A stretch of DNA of 36,196 bases from Ignavibacteriota bacterium (GTDB lineage: Bacteria > Bacteroidota > Ignavibacteria > UBA10030). The DNA lies in assembly GCA_003155495.1 (NCBI GenBank), contig PMDB01000076.1, forward strand, positions 48,656 through 84,851, read 5' to 3'. The translations under genes and the position numbers were made by a program. Below, piece after piece: positions 18,062 to 26,234 of the stretch (its first letter is position 1; each line of letters starts with the position of its first letter). Under the pieces are notes generated by a model. That model saw nothing but the letters and a program-made list of their open reading frames with translations, did not search any database and had not been told where the DNA came from.

Positions 18062-18085
18062 CCGTCCCGCTTTGATGCGGGACGG
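18062..18085. repeat. Perfect 9-bp hairpin in a divergent promoter region
   Basis: CCGTCCCGC/GCGGGACGG with a six-base TTTGAT loop, located between the divergently oriented M50 and TPR genes. Not in the position of a terminator for either. It would be in the 5' leader of the M50 transcript or be an operator or small repeat element. Confidence 0.55.
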
Positions 18086-18250
18086 GCAAGAAATATTATC
18101 TGCACTCAATACCTATTATAGGTACCAAAAAATGTGGTGGAATTCAAGAAGTTCCCGTATGTGAATCATTGCATCTGCGGCACTGTTTTTCTATATTCAT
18201 TCCATATTTCTTATAGCATCATTAAGCATTTTGACTGTCCGAGGTTTCAA

Positions 18251-20164
18251 ATGAACATCAGATTCTTATCCTTGCTCTCTGGTATCCTTTGCGTTGCGAC
18301 GATTCTCAATGCTCAGGCACCTTCTGTTCAACTGAAGATTAAAGAAAAATCCGGTTTTTTAGGTATGGGCGGTCCTCGCACATTGAAGATCGAACTTTCG
18401 AATCAAAATCACAAACAAACATTAACAAGCGATAGCGTTAACAGCGGGGAATACTTCTTCTTTCTTGTGACACCTTTGGAAGATTGGAAGCTTGATGAGG
18501 ATTTTGCAAAGGAAGAGATTTCTAAAATCAATATTAATCAAGACGGAAATAAAATCTCCATTGCATGGAAGAGTGATGTGATCAAAGGGGGAAACAATGC
18601 CATGGTGCTTGGATTCTCAAAGACATTCAAATTCAACCTTCCCTTTTTCTTCCAATATCCGATTGATGAAGTAATGAATCAGGCAGAGTATATGGTACCG
18701 CAGGAGCTATGGCCTGGGTTTACGACAGTCACCGATCTTACGAAGCAAGCTGAAACCGCGACAGCTGCGAAACATTTCAAATCAGCTATTGGATTCTATG
18801 AGCAGATTCTGGGGAACAAAAACTTGCAGATTTTTCTTCAATACGAAGAGTCAAAGAAAAAACGCACTCAATGTTTCGATAGTTTTCACAACGAAACTTC
18901 TTTGTCGTTCCAAGCGGCAGCTACAAATGCACAAATGGATTTGAATTCGCGTATTGCCCTTATGGATGGGTTTAAGCCGAACTTTAAGATGATACTCGAT
19001 TCATTACCGCGAGCTGAGTGGAACATTGGTTCGCTTGATTCAACTATTGCCCCTATTTTAAATCAATGTCGAAATTCACTCGCCCATCTTACCAGTATTC
19101 GCGATTCGCTCCAGCATATTCTGGACGATCAGAACGTACGATGGATTATTGAAGGCTCCGCAACAGGTAAAAACGGTTACCTTTATGTATACATGATTGA
19201 AACAGTAGCTTCGGCATTTTCATCTCTCAATTTTGCTGACACACTTTCACCAGAATTGAAAGTGGAGATATCAGATGAATATCAGACACGACTTGCAAAA
19301 TATGACATCAGGTCGTCGTATGAGACATTTATCCGCATTTGTAATGAACGGTATCAAACACATCTTCCCATTTTTCCTATCGATTTCCTTCCCAACCTTA
19401 AGAAAGACAGCATTTCTTTTTTCCTACCTTATTATTCAATGCTCAAAGCAGTAAACGATTATTACTATGGCAACTTCGCAAGCGCAAAGAAAGAGATCAT
19501 CCAGATCTTCCGTACGAATTACGAACCGGACATCAATAGTCGATTTGACATAATGCGTGTGGTCATTGCGAACCGCGAACAACGTATTTCACCGGACGTG
19601 ATGAAGATGTTCGAAGAAGCAGAACAATTGGAAAAAGCAAAAGATCCTCAGAATGCACAGGACAAATACCGCCAAATCACATTGATTGCACCAAATTTTG
19701 CGTATGGGTTTTTTATGCTTGGAAAATTCTATAGTCGTACAGGCGATCCCATCCGCGCAAATTATTCGTATCAACGCGCATATCAACTGGACTCGCTCTA
19801 TTTGAGCGCCTATCGCGAGAGCTATAGTATCTTTCTGAAGCAGAGCAACTTCAAAGAAATTATTAACGTATATTCCATCGCGCTTTCTAAAGGGAACAAT
19901 TATTGGGAAATTAATTATACTCTAGGCGTAGCTTTTCTTGGCGAGGCAGATCCGGCACGCGCTATCCAAAGCTTTGAACGTGCACTTGCACTCAATCCAA
20001 AAAGCTATAGGACAAATATCCAGATTGGACTCGCGCATCAGAATGTAAAGAACTACCAAAAAGCACGCGAGTATTTTAACAATGCCATCGGCTTGGATCC
20101 CACTCGGCAGGAAGCAGTCGATTATTTGACAAAGTTGAATGAACTCCAGCGAACCGGCAGATGA
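18251..20164 (+). CDS. Exported TPR-repeat protein
   Basis: A 637-residue protein from the ATG at 18251, which has GAGG about seven bases upstream and starts a clear signal peptide (MNIRFLSLLSGILCVATILN, cut after AQA). The frame opens 39 codons earlier but that extension is not protein-like. The first half (to about 450) has no domain I recognise; the C-terminal 170 residues hold four to five TPR units (PNFAYGFFMLGKFYSRTGDP; INYTLGVAFLGEADPARAIQ; IQIGLAHQNVKNYQKAREYF). Probably periplasmic and involved in protein-protein contacts. It is the last resident gene before the island, followed by its own terminator. Confidence 0.8.
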   Translation: MNIRFLSLLSGILCVATILNAQAPSVQLKIKEKSGFLGMGGPRTLKIELSNQNHKQTLTSDSVNSGEYFFFLVTPLEDWKLDEDFAKEEISKININQDGNKISIAWKSDVIKGGNNAMVLGFSKTFKFNLPFFFQYPIDEVMNQAEYMVPQELWPGFTTVTDLTKQAETATAAKHFKSAIGFYEQILGNKNLQIFLQYEESKKKRTQCFDSFHNETSLSFQAAATNAQMDLNSRIALMDGFKPNFKMILDSLPRAEWNIGSLDSTIAPILNQCRNSLAHLTSIRDSLQHILDDQNVRWIIEGSATGKNGYLYVYMIETVASAFSSLNFADTLSPELKVEISDEYQTRLAKYDIRSSYETFIRICNERYQTHLPIFPIDFLPNLKKDSISFFLPYYSMLKAVNDYYYGNFASAKKEIIQIFRTNYEPDINSRFDIMRVVIANREQRISPDVMKMFEEAEQLEKAKDPQNAQDKYRQITLIAPNFAYGFFMLGKFYSRTGDPIRANYSYQRAYQLDSLYLSAYRESYSIFLKQSNFKEIINVYSIALSKGNNYWEINYTLGVAFLGEADPARAIQSFERALALNPKSYRTNIQIGLAHQNVKNYQKAREYFNNAIGLDPTRQEAVDYLTKLNELQRTGR

Positions 20165-20189
20165 ATCCAATGTTTCAAAAAAATCTGCG

Positions 20190-20219
20190 AAAGGGATTCC
20201 AAGATGAATCCCTTTTTGC
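20190..20219 (+). terminator. Rho-independent terminator of the TPR gene
   Basis: Ten-base perfect stem AAAGGGATTC/GAATCCCTTT (20190-20199 and 20206-20215), six-base loop, followed by TTGCTTTT, 26 bases past the stop. Confidence 0.85.
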
Positions 20220-20242
20220 TTTTCATTCAATCGGTTCTTATA

Positions 20243-20272
20243 TTGAAATGCCCAATTGCAGGCGTTTATAAT
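20243..20272 (+). promoter_or_regulatory. Sigma70-like promoter of the tRNA-Leu locus
   Basis: TTGAAA (20243-20248), an 18-base spacer and a consensus TATAAT (20267-20272), about 35 bases before the tRNA-Leu 5' end. The same DNA forms a two-part hairpin (AATGCCCAA at 20247-20255 with TTGGGCATT at 20288-20296, inner GCGTT/AACGC) ending in T's, so it may double as a terminator for transcription coming from the left. Confidence 0.6.
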
Positions 20273-20306
20273 AGAACGCTCAGCTCATTGGGCATTTTTT
20301 ACAGAA

Positions 20307-20345
20307 GGGCACGTGGCGAAACTGGCAGACGCGTCCCGCAAAACG
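20307..20345 (+). tRNA. Truncated tRNA-Leu 5' half (copy 1)
   Basis: GGGCACG would be the 5' acceptor strand, followed by TGGCGAAACTGGCAGACGCG (20314-20333), the position 8-26 segment with the D arm typical of tRNA-Leu. Leucine-tRNA similarity ends there; no anticodon stem, variable arm or T arm follows. It cannot fold as a tRNA. Interpreted as an integration scar. Confidence 0.65.
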
Positions 20346-20350
20346 ATTTC

Positions 20351-20390
20351 GGGTAGATGGCGAAACTGGCAGACGCGCTAGCCTTAGGAA
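20351..20390 (+). tRNA. Truncated tRNA-Leu(UAG) 5' half (copy 2), putative att site
   Basis: A second exact copy of the 20-base D-arm segment (20358-20377) is followed by CTAGC and loop CTTAGGA, giving anticodon UAG. The 3' strand of the anticodon stem (expected GCTAG) is missing: sequence diverges right after the loop. The 3' half is nowhere in the window. A break in the anticodon loop next to an integrase gene is the usual mark of a tyrosine-recombinase attachment site. Confidence 0.7.
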
Positions 20391-20511
20391 GAATTTAATT
20401 ACCTCGTTTTCTCTAACAAATCTCATGATTTTTGACCTCCCCTAACTAAATCCTAACATTTATTTGCTATTCAAAATTCTTTCGAGGATCGATCGGGTGC
20501 GTTAAAAAAAA

Positions 20512-20535
20512 GAACCCCAGATTACTCCGGGGTTC
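20512..20535 (-). terminator. Rho-independent terminator of the integrase gene
   Basis: Minus-strand GAACCCC/GGGGTTC stem with a ten-base loop followed by a run of nine T's, ten bases beyond the integrase stop. Confidence 0.9.
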
Positions 20536-20543
20536 AATCATGA

Positions 20544-21617
20544 TTAAACTGCTTTGGCAGGAAGAAGCTTTTGATTCATTGGCTGCATTGATAATTCCAA
20601 AGATCGTATCGCACTTTCCAGTACCGGTCGTTGCACCTTCGCATAGATCATCGTTGTCTTGATATCCGCATGCCCTAACAACTTGCTTACCGTCAAGACA
20701 TCCACACCGGCATCGATGAGTTTTGTAGCGTGCGTGTGACGAATACTGTGAAGTTTGAAACCAACCAACCCAGCTTTCTCACAAAAATATATGAACTTGT
20801 GAGTAACAAGACTCGGCGTAAAATCCGCAAACAACTCTTCGCCAAGTTCAAGCAATATTACTTTTGCCCGACGGCTCAGCGGGATCATCCGTGTCTGTTT
20901 TGATTTTGACTTTATAACATAGAGAAGATTCTTCTTGAAGTCGATGTCCTGCCAACGTAAGCGCAAACCTTCTTCTCTTCTCATTCCTGTGTGCAACAAC
21001 AGTTCAACATAAAGTCCAAACTTATGATGAATGGCGCGATGGTGTGCATTTCTGCTGTTCATCGCTTCAGTTCGGATACTATTGAACAATAATTCAAGTT
21101 CATCATCCATAAGAAACCGTCTACGCTCCTGCACTTTTAGATTGCGAAGCTCACTAAATGGATTCTTCTCGATATATCCCCACTTTGTAGCTACGTTAAA
21201 CATTGCATGTAGCGTCCTACGTTCTGTGTTAAACGTAACGGGTTTAACGTGTTGCAACGTATGCCCCTGCCATCGATCAAGAAGTCGAGCGTCAACAGAC
21301 CGAAGGTTTATATCACCTGCAAATTTCAGGAACTTCTCTACGTGGATTCTTTGCAGGTATATAGTCCGCTCTGATTTTACTCCCTCCGCATATTGGAAAT
21401 ATTCATCGCGAAAATGCGAGAAACTACAATCCTTTTGCTTGTACTCTAAAAGATTAAACGTTCCTCGGGCAATTTTCCCTTGTATGTCGTCGAGTATTGT
21501 CCGGGCAATCTTTGGATCCGATGTCTTGGTAGACATTACATAGCGTCTTCCTTTATAGGAATAATCGATATGATATACGAACCCTGTCTTCGTTTTTATT
21601 TTTCGCAAACACGCCAT
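20544..21617 (-). CDS. Phage/island-type tyrosine recombinase (integrase)
   Basis: A 357-residue site-specific recombinase. N-terminal arm-binding-like region (1-65: TKTGFVYHIDYSYKGRRYVM), SAM-like core-binding domain (about 66-155), catalytic domain from about 165 with R213 (HTGMRREEGLRL), a Lys in the beta hairpin (IKSKSKQTRMIPL), H290 and R293 (LHSIRHTHATKL), H316 (LLGHADIKTTM) and nucleophile Y325. The catalytic set is complete. It lacks the extra helix insertion near the HxxR box that marks integron integrases, so it is not IntI. It is transcribed toward the broken tRNA-Leu, as in many tRNA-targeting islands, and shares one base with the excisionase-like gene upstream. Confidence 0.93.
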   Translation of the reverse strand: MACLRKIKTKTGFVYHIDYSYKGRRYVMSTKTSDPKIARTILDDIQGKIARGTFNLLEYKQKDCSFSHFRDEYFQYAEGVKSERTIYLQRIHVEKFLKFAGDINLRSVDARLLDRWQGHTLQHVKPVTFNTERRTLHAMFNVATKWGYIEKNPFSELRNLKVQERRRFLMDDELELLFNSIRTEAMNSRNAHHRAIHHKFGLYVELLLHTGMRREEGLRLRWQDIDFKKNLLYVIKSKSKQTRMIPLSRRAKVILLELGEELFADFTPSLVTHKFIYFCEKAGLVGFKLHSIRHTHATKLIDAGVDVLTVSKLLGHADIKTTMIYAKVQRPVLESAIRSLELSMQPMNQKLLPAKAV

Positions 21618-21889
21618 TATTGTTTAATCTCCTTTCTCTCCCAGATTGCATCAGCACGTTCTAAGGATTGCGATTTTACATCCGGACCGGATGGATTGAT
21701 TGTTAGGGTACTGATCCATTCTTCCAGTTTGAGTTTGTAGAAAAGATATCTCCCCTCGATTTTATGAAAAGGAATTCGTTTCTCTTTAATAAGTCGTCGA
21801 ATGATACTTTCAGAGACTCTGAGAAAATCCGATGCCTCCGGTACATTCATAATCACTCTATCGGTTACTTGAATCTTAGTTGCTTTCAA
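21617..21889 (-). CDS. Excisionase-like MerR/HTH_17 DNA-binding protein
   Basis: A small protein whose segment MNVPEASDFLRVSESIIRRL, then IKEKRIPFHKIEGRYLFYKL, is the winged helix-turn-helix of the excisionase/HTH_17 family. It overlaps the integrase start by one base (TAATG), consistent with an int-xis control pair governing excision. Start is uncertain: TTG at 21889 gives 90 residues, ATG at 21850 gives 77 and begins right at the domain. The C-terminal tail after EEWISTL is unlike the family and may be disordered. Confidence 0.82.
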   Translation of the reverse strand: MKATKIQVTDRVIMNVPEASDFLRVSESIIRRLIKEKRIPFHKIEGRYLFYKLKLEEWISTLTINPSGPDVKSQSLERADAIWERKEIKQ

Positions 21890-21969
21890 TCTTATACCCT
21901 AAGATTCAAGACCTCTAAAACTAATTCTCAACAAACATGCTATAAACATTATTTTGCCTTTCATATAGA

Positions 21970-21995
21970 GGGAAGCGCCCTTCCGAGCGCCTCCC
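21970..21995 (-). terminator. Terminator-like hairpin after the 22011-22502 gene
   Basis: Nine-bp stem GGGAGGCGC/GCGCTTCCC on the minus strand with one G-T pair and an eight-base loop, followed by TCTATAT; 16 bases past the stop. Confidence 0.65.
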
Positions 21996-22010
21996 ATTTT
22001 GAAATCTTTA

Positions 22011-22502
22011 TCAAATTATTCCATTGGAAAGAAACGGATCGTTGCTTTTCTGTATCAATATTTCAAGCTCATCTGCCGCTGTGCTCTTTCCGATAACGAT
22101 CGAATGTAGATACGGGAGTGCAGCCTTTGCAAATACGCCGATCTTTAGAATGAATGCGGATATAGATTGTTGAGGATTTGCAACATAATCCAATTTCAGA
22201 CCATCCTTGAACACAACGTTCATATCAGAATCGATCGATAAGAGACCGAGTGATAGTATTTCATTAAGTCCAATAGCAAACGTGGCTACCTCATCTAAAA
22301 CTATTTGATCCATAGTCCCACTGTAGGGATACTCCACGACAATAACTTCATCTTTCTCGTTGCATATTACAAAGCAATCTAATTGATCGCCGCCAATTAC
22401 AGGCTGCGCGATTAATGTGTTCGCCGGCATAACAATAGGCCGAACGGTATACTTGATGCCGTTAGCATCGAGTGAATCTTTTACAACTTCAATCAGTTTC
22501 AT
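22011..22502 (-). CDS. Unknown protein, possible YbjN-like fold (paralogue of 22671-23153)
   Basis: 163 residues from ATG at 22502, which has AAAGGAGA seven bases upstream; the frame is open for 46 more codons without a start that fits. It begins MKLIEVVKDSLDANGIKYTV, nearly the same opening as the next gene upstream (MKLIDVVKDSLDTNDIDYSG). Strand-helix layout (short N-terminal helix, three beta strands with LDCFVICNEKDEVIVVEY, helices at 90-110, then LKLDYVANPQQSISAFILKI and a final helical part with the PYLHSI..G.STAADELEIL pattern) resembles the YbjN/type III chaperone-like fold. That is a guess from pattern, not a recognised family. No export signal. Confidence 0.7.
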   Translation of the reverse strand: MKLIEVVKDSLDANGIKYTVRPIVMPANTLIAQPVIGGDQLDCFVICNEKDEVIVVEYPYSGTMDQIVLDEVATFAIGLNEILSLGLLSIDSDMNVVFKDGLKLDYVANPQQSISAFILKIGVFAKAALPYLHSIVIGKSTAADELEILIQKSNDPFLSNGII

Positions 22503-22598
22503 ATGTTCTCCTTTGACTGATTGGTTTTGCAGCTCCCAGGCATCTGCGAAAATGAATTTATTTCCTGGGTATATGCACAAAGGTGCACGATAATATGT

Positions 22599-22624
22599 GG
22601 AGGCACCCAGTGAAGGATGCCTCC
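22599..22624. terminator. Hairpin between the paralogous small genes
   Basis: GGAGGCA (22599-22605) and TGCCTCC (22618-22624) form a seven-bp stem 47 bases past the stop of the 22671-23153 gene. No T-run on the minus-strand side, so termination is weak or it is a processing signal. Confidence 0.45.
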
Positions 22625-22670
22625 ATTTTAATTTCAACACATCACATGCAAAAAGTGTGATTAATATTGA

Positions 22671-23153
22671 TCAATCTGTTTCGTTTGAGCGATTTTTTCT
22701 TGCTATCCGAAGCTCGTCCCCAACGGTACTGGATCCATTTGCAATTCGATCCAAATGACTGTAGGCAACCAATGCAGCCTCGCCAATTTCAATTACGAAC
22801 GCCGCAATTGACTTTTGTGGATCCTTAAGATTGTCTAATCTGATCCGGTCTTCGTAACAGTTTTCACCGGTATAGCTGACAGATAGGTGACCCAAGTTCA
22901 AGTTATAGTAACTGTTGAACTCATCGGCGAATAATTGAGCTTCATCCACATTACTATAATCGACATTGTCACTAAGAAAATACGAGGCGCTCATAATATG
23001 TCTCTGTTCGTCCACATTAATAATGCAATTAATTTCTCGCTCATTAATAACAACGTGAGCGAATAAAACATCCGATTGCAGGACTGGCTCCTTACCGGAA
23101 TAATCGATGTCGTTTGTATCGAGTGAATCTTTTACGACGTCAATGAGTTTCAT
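22671..23153 (-). CDS. Unknown protein, possible YbjN-like fold (paralogue of 22011-22502)
   Basis: 160 residues, starting MKLIDVVKDSLDTNDIDYSG and sharing with its neighbour the opening helix, the I.C.INVDE strand, the LN.GHLSVSY region, NLKDPQKSIAAFVIEIGEAA and the S(T/S).GDEL ending. Overall identity is low outside these blocks, so the duplication is old or the two arrived as diverged partners. Its start overlaps the end of the gene upstream by 14 bases, indicating an operon. No signal peptide or membrane segment; function unknown. Confidence 0.7.
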   Translation of the reverse strand: MKLIDVVKDSLDTNDIDYSGKEPVLQSDVLFAHVVINEREINCIINVDEQRHIMSASYFLSDNVDYSNVDEAQLFADEFNSYYNLNLGHLSVSYTGENCYEDRIRLDNLKDPQKSIAAFVIEIGEAALVAYSHLDRIANGSSTVGDELRIARKNRSNETD

Positions 23154-23445
23154 GATTATCCTTTAAAAAATTTGATGTTGCCATCGTTGAAGTTTTATCG
23201 GTAACATTTGCAATTTCCAACTTAATATCCCATTTGCGGCCCTTCTTACAACCGTTATTATATATTTCTTCAATAGTCAATATGTACGGTTTCCTCGTTG
23301 GGATTCCACTGGTTAGCCGTATTTGCAAATAAAACAACGCCCCCTGAAACGCTTCTTTCCGAGTATCGTATTCTGCATACCAACCTCCATAAATGTCGAC
23401 TCGATTGTCTGTCATTAAATAGTGCCGCTTATTTTTAGTTTTCAT
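23140..23445 (-). CDS. Small hypothetical protein
   Basis: 101 residues from ATG at 23445, with AAAGG about eight bases upstream; the frame is open 23 codons further without a good start. Sequence is polar and basic, with YGGWYAEYDTRKEAFQGALF, which looks like an alpha/beta unit. No family recognised. It overlaps the downstream YbjN-like gene by 14 bases, so it is the first gene of that small operon. Confidence 0.6.
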   Translation of the reverse strand: MKTKNKRHYLMTDNRVDIYGGWYAEYDTRKEAFQGALFYLQIRLTSGIPTRKPYILTIEEIYNNGCKKGRKWDIKLEIANVTDKTSTMATSNFLKDNHETH

Positions 23446-23678
23446 TATGATACCTTTGCATTTTTGTTTTTCACACGCCTGAATTATTGTAAAGGGTGCA
23501 TAAATCGCACGCAAAATAATTTGTGTGCAGCGGAATCAAGATCACGTTACTTTTTTTAGGTATCTCCATTATTTGTGAAAATTTTATGATTGTTCAATCA
23601 ATCCCTCCTTTAGGCATACGATAAGAAGATCAGGTGAGGGACAGAAATTTGTGCCTCACTATATAATCGCAACATAGT

Positions 23679-24161
23679 TCAATTAGGTCGTCCTTTGTCA
23701 TCCAAATCTTCCATTTTTGTAACTGGTTGTGATGCAGCAAGTACAATTGAAACTAATACTTGCGCCAAGGCCACAATTGTAATTCCACTTTTGTATCCCA
23801 TGCATACTTCATAAATCTTGTAATATGCAGCTTTGATGGAATCCATCGAATTATTTTTTGCATATTCCTGCTGCACCTTATCAAAATGAGCCAGTGTCTC
23901 AGATGTAAATAATTTCTTAGCGAAATTATAAAAATCTGGAATTTGATCTTGTGTTAACATGTTCAACCTCATAAATTTATTATTGTTTGCCACCCACAGA
24001 GTTTCTGCAGATCTTAAAAAAATGTTTTCCGGAGAAAACTTAATTCGATTAGAGCTCGCAATGTTGCGAGCATAATTCGAAGATATGGTGCAAATGCTAT
24101 CGCACCATAATACATAGAGAGGGATATAAATAACAAAAGCCTCTAAAATCAAAATCACCAT
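23679..24161 (-). CDS. Small membrane protein of unknown function
   Basis: 160 residues with one hydrophobic segment at each end: MVILILEAFVIYIPLYVLW at the N-terminus and SGITIVALAQVLVSIVLAAS near the C-terminus, separated by a charged helical region of about 110 residues. GGAG lies about eight bases before the ATG. No family recognised. The hairpin-like topology with both termini on one side is an inference. It lies alone between the small operon and a 600-base gap. Confidence 0.6.
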   Translation of the reverse strand: MVILILEAFVIYIPLYVLWCDSICTISSNYARNIASSNRIKFSPENIFLRSAETLWVANNNKFMRLNMLTQDQIPDFYNFAKKLFTSETLAHFDKVQQEYAKNNSMDSIKAAYYKIYEVCMGYKSGITIVALAQVLVSIVLAASQPVTKMEDLDDKGRPN

Positions 24162-24778
24162 CGCGAATCTCCGTTATACTTCTATTTTTAACGTTGCCGT
24201 TGTTACGGCTTAATTCGCAAGGTGACTCGATTTCAGAGGCCTTGACTTGCTATAATTAAGATATAAATTTATTTCTTATTAATCAATAGGTTCTCCACTT
24301 TTTCATCGCACCAATACCCCGATGTTTCCGGCTTTGAATGATTGGTTCACCTTGCTTGGTTCTTTTTTGTCGAACGTGATTTTTTGTACAGGTAATCGTA
24401 TCCATTTCTGATTTATCTCACGATAATTACATAGCAATTGATAGCCATTTTTTGTAATTTATATAAAATTTTGAAAGGAAAGAATTATGTGGTCTTTCTT
24501 AATACTTGATGGTGGTTGGCGGAAATAGGCTTATAACCCTCTTTTCGAATATTCTTTTTTAAATGGAATTACACGCATTTCGGATTTTTTTATTAATCCG
24601 TGGTTATATCTGTGTGGTGTGCTTTCTTATTCCCACCAAATAACATCCAGTACATCATCTCCGATTTTCATCACACCACCTTACACACACACATCCACCC
24701 ACAACCCGCCACTGTCGGTGCGGAGATGATGGTGTATGCTCTAAATCCTTCAGGGCGAACGGGCACAAATCTATCTTC
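24162..24778. other. Long AT-rich intergenic region
   Basis: No gene of normal length. It holds a CA-rich run (about 24681-24702), a hairpin CGGATT/AATCCG (24581-24600), and at 24486 an ATG with a good AAAGGAAAG upstream that opens only a 13-codon peptide (MWSFLILDGGWRK). I see no RNA gene with confidence. Confidence 0.4.
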
Positions 24779-26092
24779 CTACTTCCCCCAATTTGCTGAT
24801 TTTTTGTAATGGTTATCAAACTCCTTGAATATTTCAGTGCTATAAAATTTCATTCTAGAACTATTTTCGTTTTTTGGATTGAGCAAACGGACAGTACAAT
24901 AACGCACACCATTCTTCTCAGGATCTTCCAACTCTTTTTTCAGTCGATTAAATGCCTTATTAAATTTCAAATCGGAATAACGTTCTTTCAATTTCTCTTT
25001 AAGTTCAGTAAATGACATAGGATATCTTCTTGCCAAGTCATCTTCGACTGTCGTTCTAACCTTTATTGCATCGGGATCATTAGAGTATTGAACTAATACA
25101 GTTGATTCAGTGGATGAGCGCACGAACTTCGTTGAAAGTTTCATTGAAACATTCATATTGTTTTCTTGAGTTGAAATACTTTCGTTCTCCAAATACGATA
25201 GAAATTCGAGGACTCTTTTCATTTCATGACTCGATTTTAATAAAGATACAGGATCCATTGTCTGAGGTGTATAAAATGAAAGAGGCATCAAAAAGAAATT
25301 GTATTTCGATAAATCATAATTGAACCATCTTTGTATAAGAATTAGATAATTTCTCAGACTTGCAGTTCCAAATTCTTGAACTTTTACGCAGAACATCACA
25401 CCTTTGTTCATAAAATGAACTGCGTTATCTCGTATCTCAATAAGACCAGCAAGATTTAAACGTAAATCTTTAGGCACATTAAGTTCACCAAGCTTTCTCA
25501 TTGACTCATCAATATCGATTGTTCGAGGATTTCCTGTTCTATTTTTCTTCGTCCCATCATAAATCGTTTTTATCTTGTTACCATTGTCGTGCAATAATTT
25601 AGCTTTAAATAACAACTCCCATGCATTGATCATTAATACGGAAAAGGTTTCTTCCCTATATTTAAAATCAGGTTTGTTATAGATTTCTATAGCAGAGAGA
25701 CATGCAAAAACTGACTTATGAAGAAGTTCTTTCGCACGACCTTGTGCTTCACGAGGTTGCGCTTCAATTCCAATTATCATTCGACATACTTCACCGTTTC
25801 TATTTTTATACAATAGTCTCTTTATATTTTTTGGTTCTGTTTTGAATTTAAATCCAAGGGTATGAAGTCGATTGATTAAAGCAGCAGGCTGATCGCTAAT
25901 ACTACGTAGCTCAGTATGCAAAGCCTCCCTTTTATATGTAAGAATTAAAGCAGCGAGTAGGCTGGAGGACCTAAAGGGCGTACCTTTAAAATTCAATAAA
26001 TCATCATTGATAGCTGGGTTTTCCGAAATACCAAATTTCTTCAAACATTGCTGAATCGCTGCTTTTCTTTCAGATACTAGATCAATATTCAT
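24779..26092 (-). CDS. DUF3644 domain protein
   Basis: 437 residues from ATG at 26092, which has GGAGG five bases upstream; the frame opens earlier with TTG at 26170 but that part overlaps the methyltransferase remnant. An N-terminal helical, HTH-like region (1-110) precedes the DUF3644 block (about 143-320: EETFSVLMINAWELLFKAKL; DLRLNLAGLIEIRDNAVHFM). DUF3644 proteins occur in accessory regions with restriction and other defence genes; biochemical role unknown. The C-terminal third (LARRYPMSFTELKEKLKERY; FNRLKKELEDP) looks like a small winged-helix region. Base composition is AT-richer than in the resident genes. Confidence 0.75.
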   Translation of the reverse strand: MNIDLVSERKAAIQQCLKKFGISENPAINDDLLNFKGTPFRSSSLLAALILTYKREALHTELRSISDQPAALINRLHTLGFKFKTEPKNIKRLLYKNRNGEVCRMIIGIEAQPREAQGRAKELLHKSVFACLSAIEIYNKPDFKYREETFSVLMINAWELLFKAKLLHDNGNKIKTIYDGTKKNRTGNPRTIDIDESMRKLGELNVPKDLRLNLAGLIEIRDNAVHFMNKGVMFCVKVQEFGTASLRNYLILIQRWFNYDLSKYNFFLMPLSFYTPQTMDPVSLLKSSHEMKRVLEFLSYLENESISTQENNMNVSMKLSTKFVRSSTESTVLVQYSNDPDAIKVRTTVEDDLARRYPMSFTELKEKLKERYSDLKFNKAFNRLKKELEDPEKNGVRYCTVRLLNPKNENSSRMKFYSTEIFKEFDNHYKKSANWGK

Positions 26093-26153
26093 TATCCCTC
26101 CGATTATTTTAAATCCATCCAACAACATTCGGGGAGGATTCCTTAAGCTAAAT

Positions 26154-26234
26154 TCATTTCCCCTCCACAATCCTTATATCTTCCTCAGTCAAACCATTTA
26201 GCTCATACACCGCATCATCAATTTGGTGGTCGAG
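26154..26234 (-). pseudogene. C-terminal remnant of an Eco57I/PglX-like N6-adenine methyltransferase
   Basis: The minus strand encodes LDHQIDDAVYELNGLTEEDI followed by RIVEGK and a stop. The D..IDELVYELYGLTEEEI..VEG ending is characteristic of type IIG/BREX-type adenine methyltransferases. Nothing else of the gene is present; it begins abruptly a few bases inside a broken attC site, so it was cut by recombination or deletion at the array boundary. Confidence 0.65.

Noticed and set aside
18134-18250. N-terminal extension of the TPR protein starting at 18134.
   Set aside because: It is followed by a proper signal peptide only at the internal ATG 18251, which also has the better ribosome site.
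20544-21617. Integrase considered as the integron integrase IntI for the cassette array.
   Set aside because: The catalytic domain lacks the extra segment found before the HxxR box in IntI proteins, it is paired with an excisionase-like gene, and it points at a broken tRNA-Leu 6 kb from the array end.
24486-24527. Thirteen-codon peptide MWSFLILDGGWRK with a good ribosome site, considered as a leader peptide.
   Set aside because: No gene or attenuator structure follows on that strand; chance occurrence in AT-rich DNA is likely.
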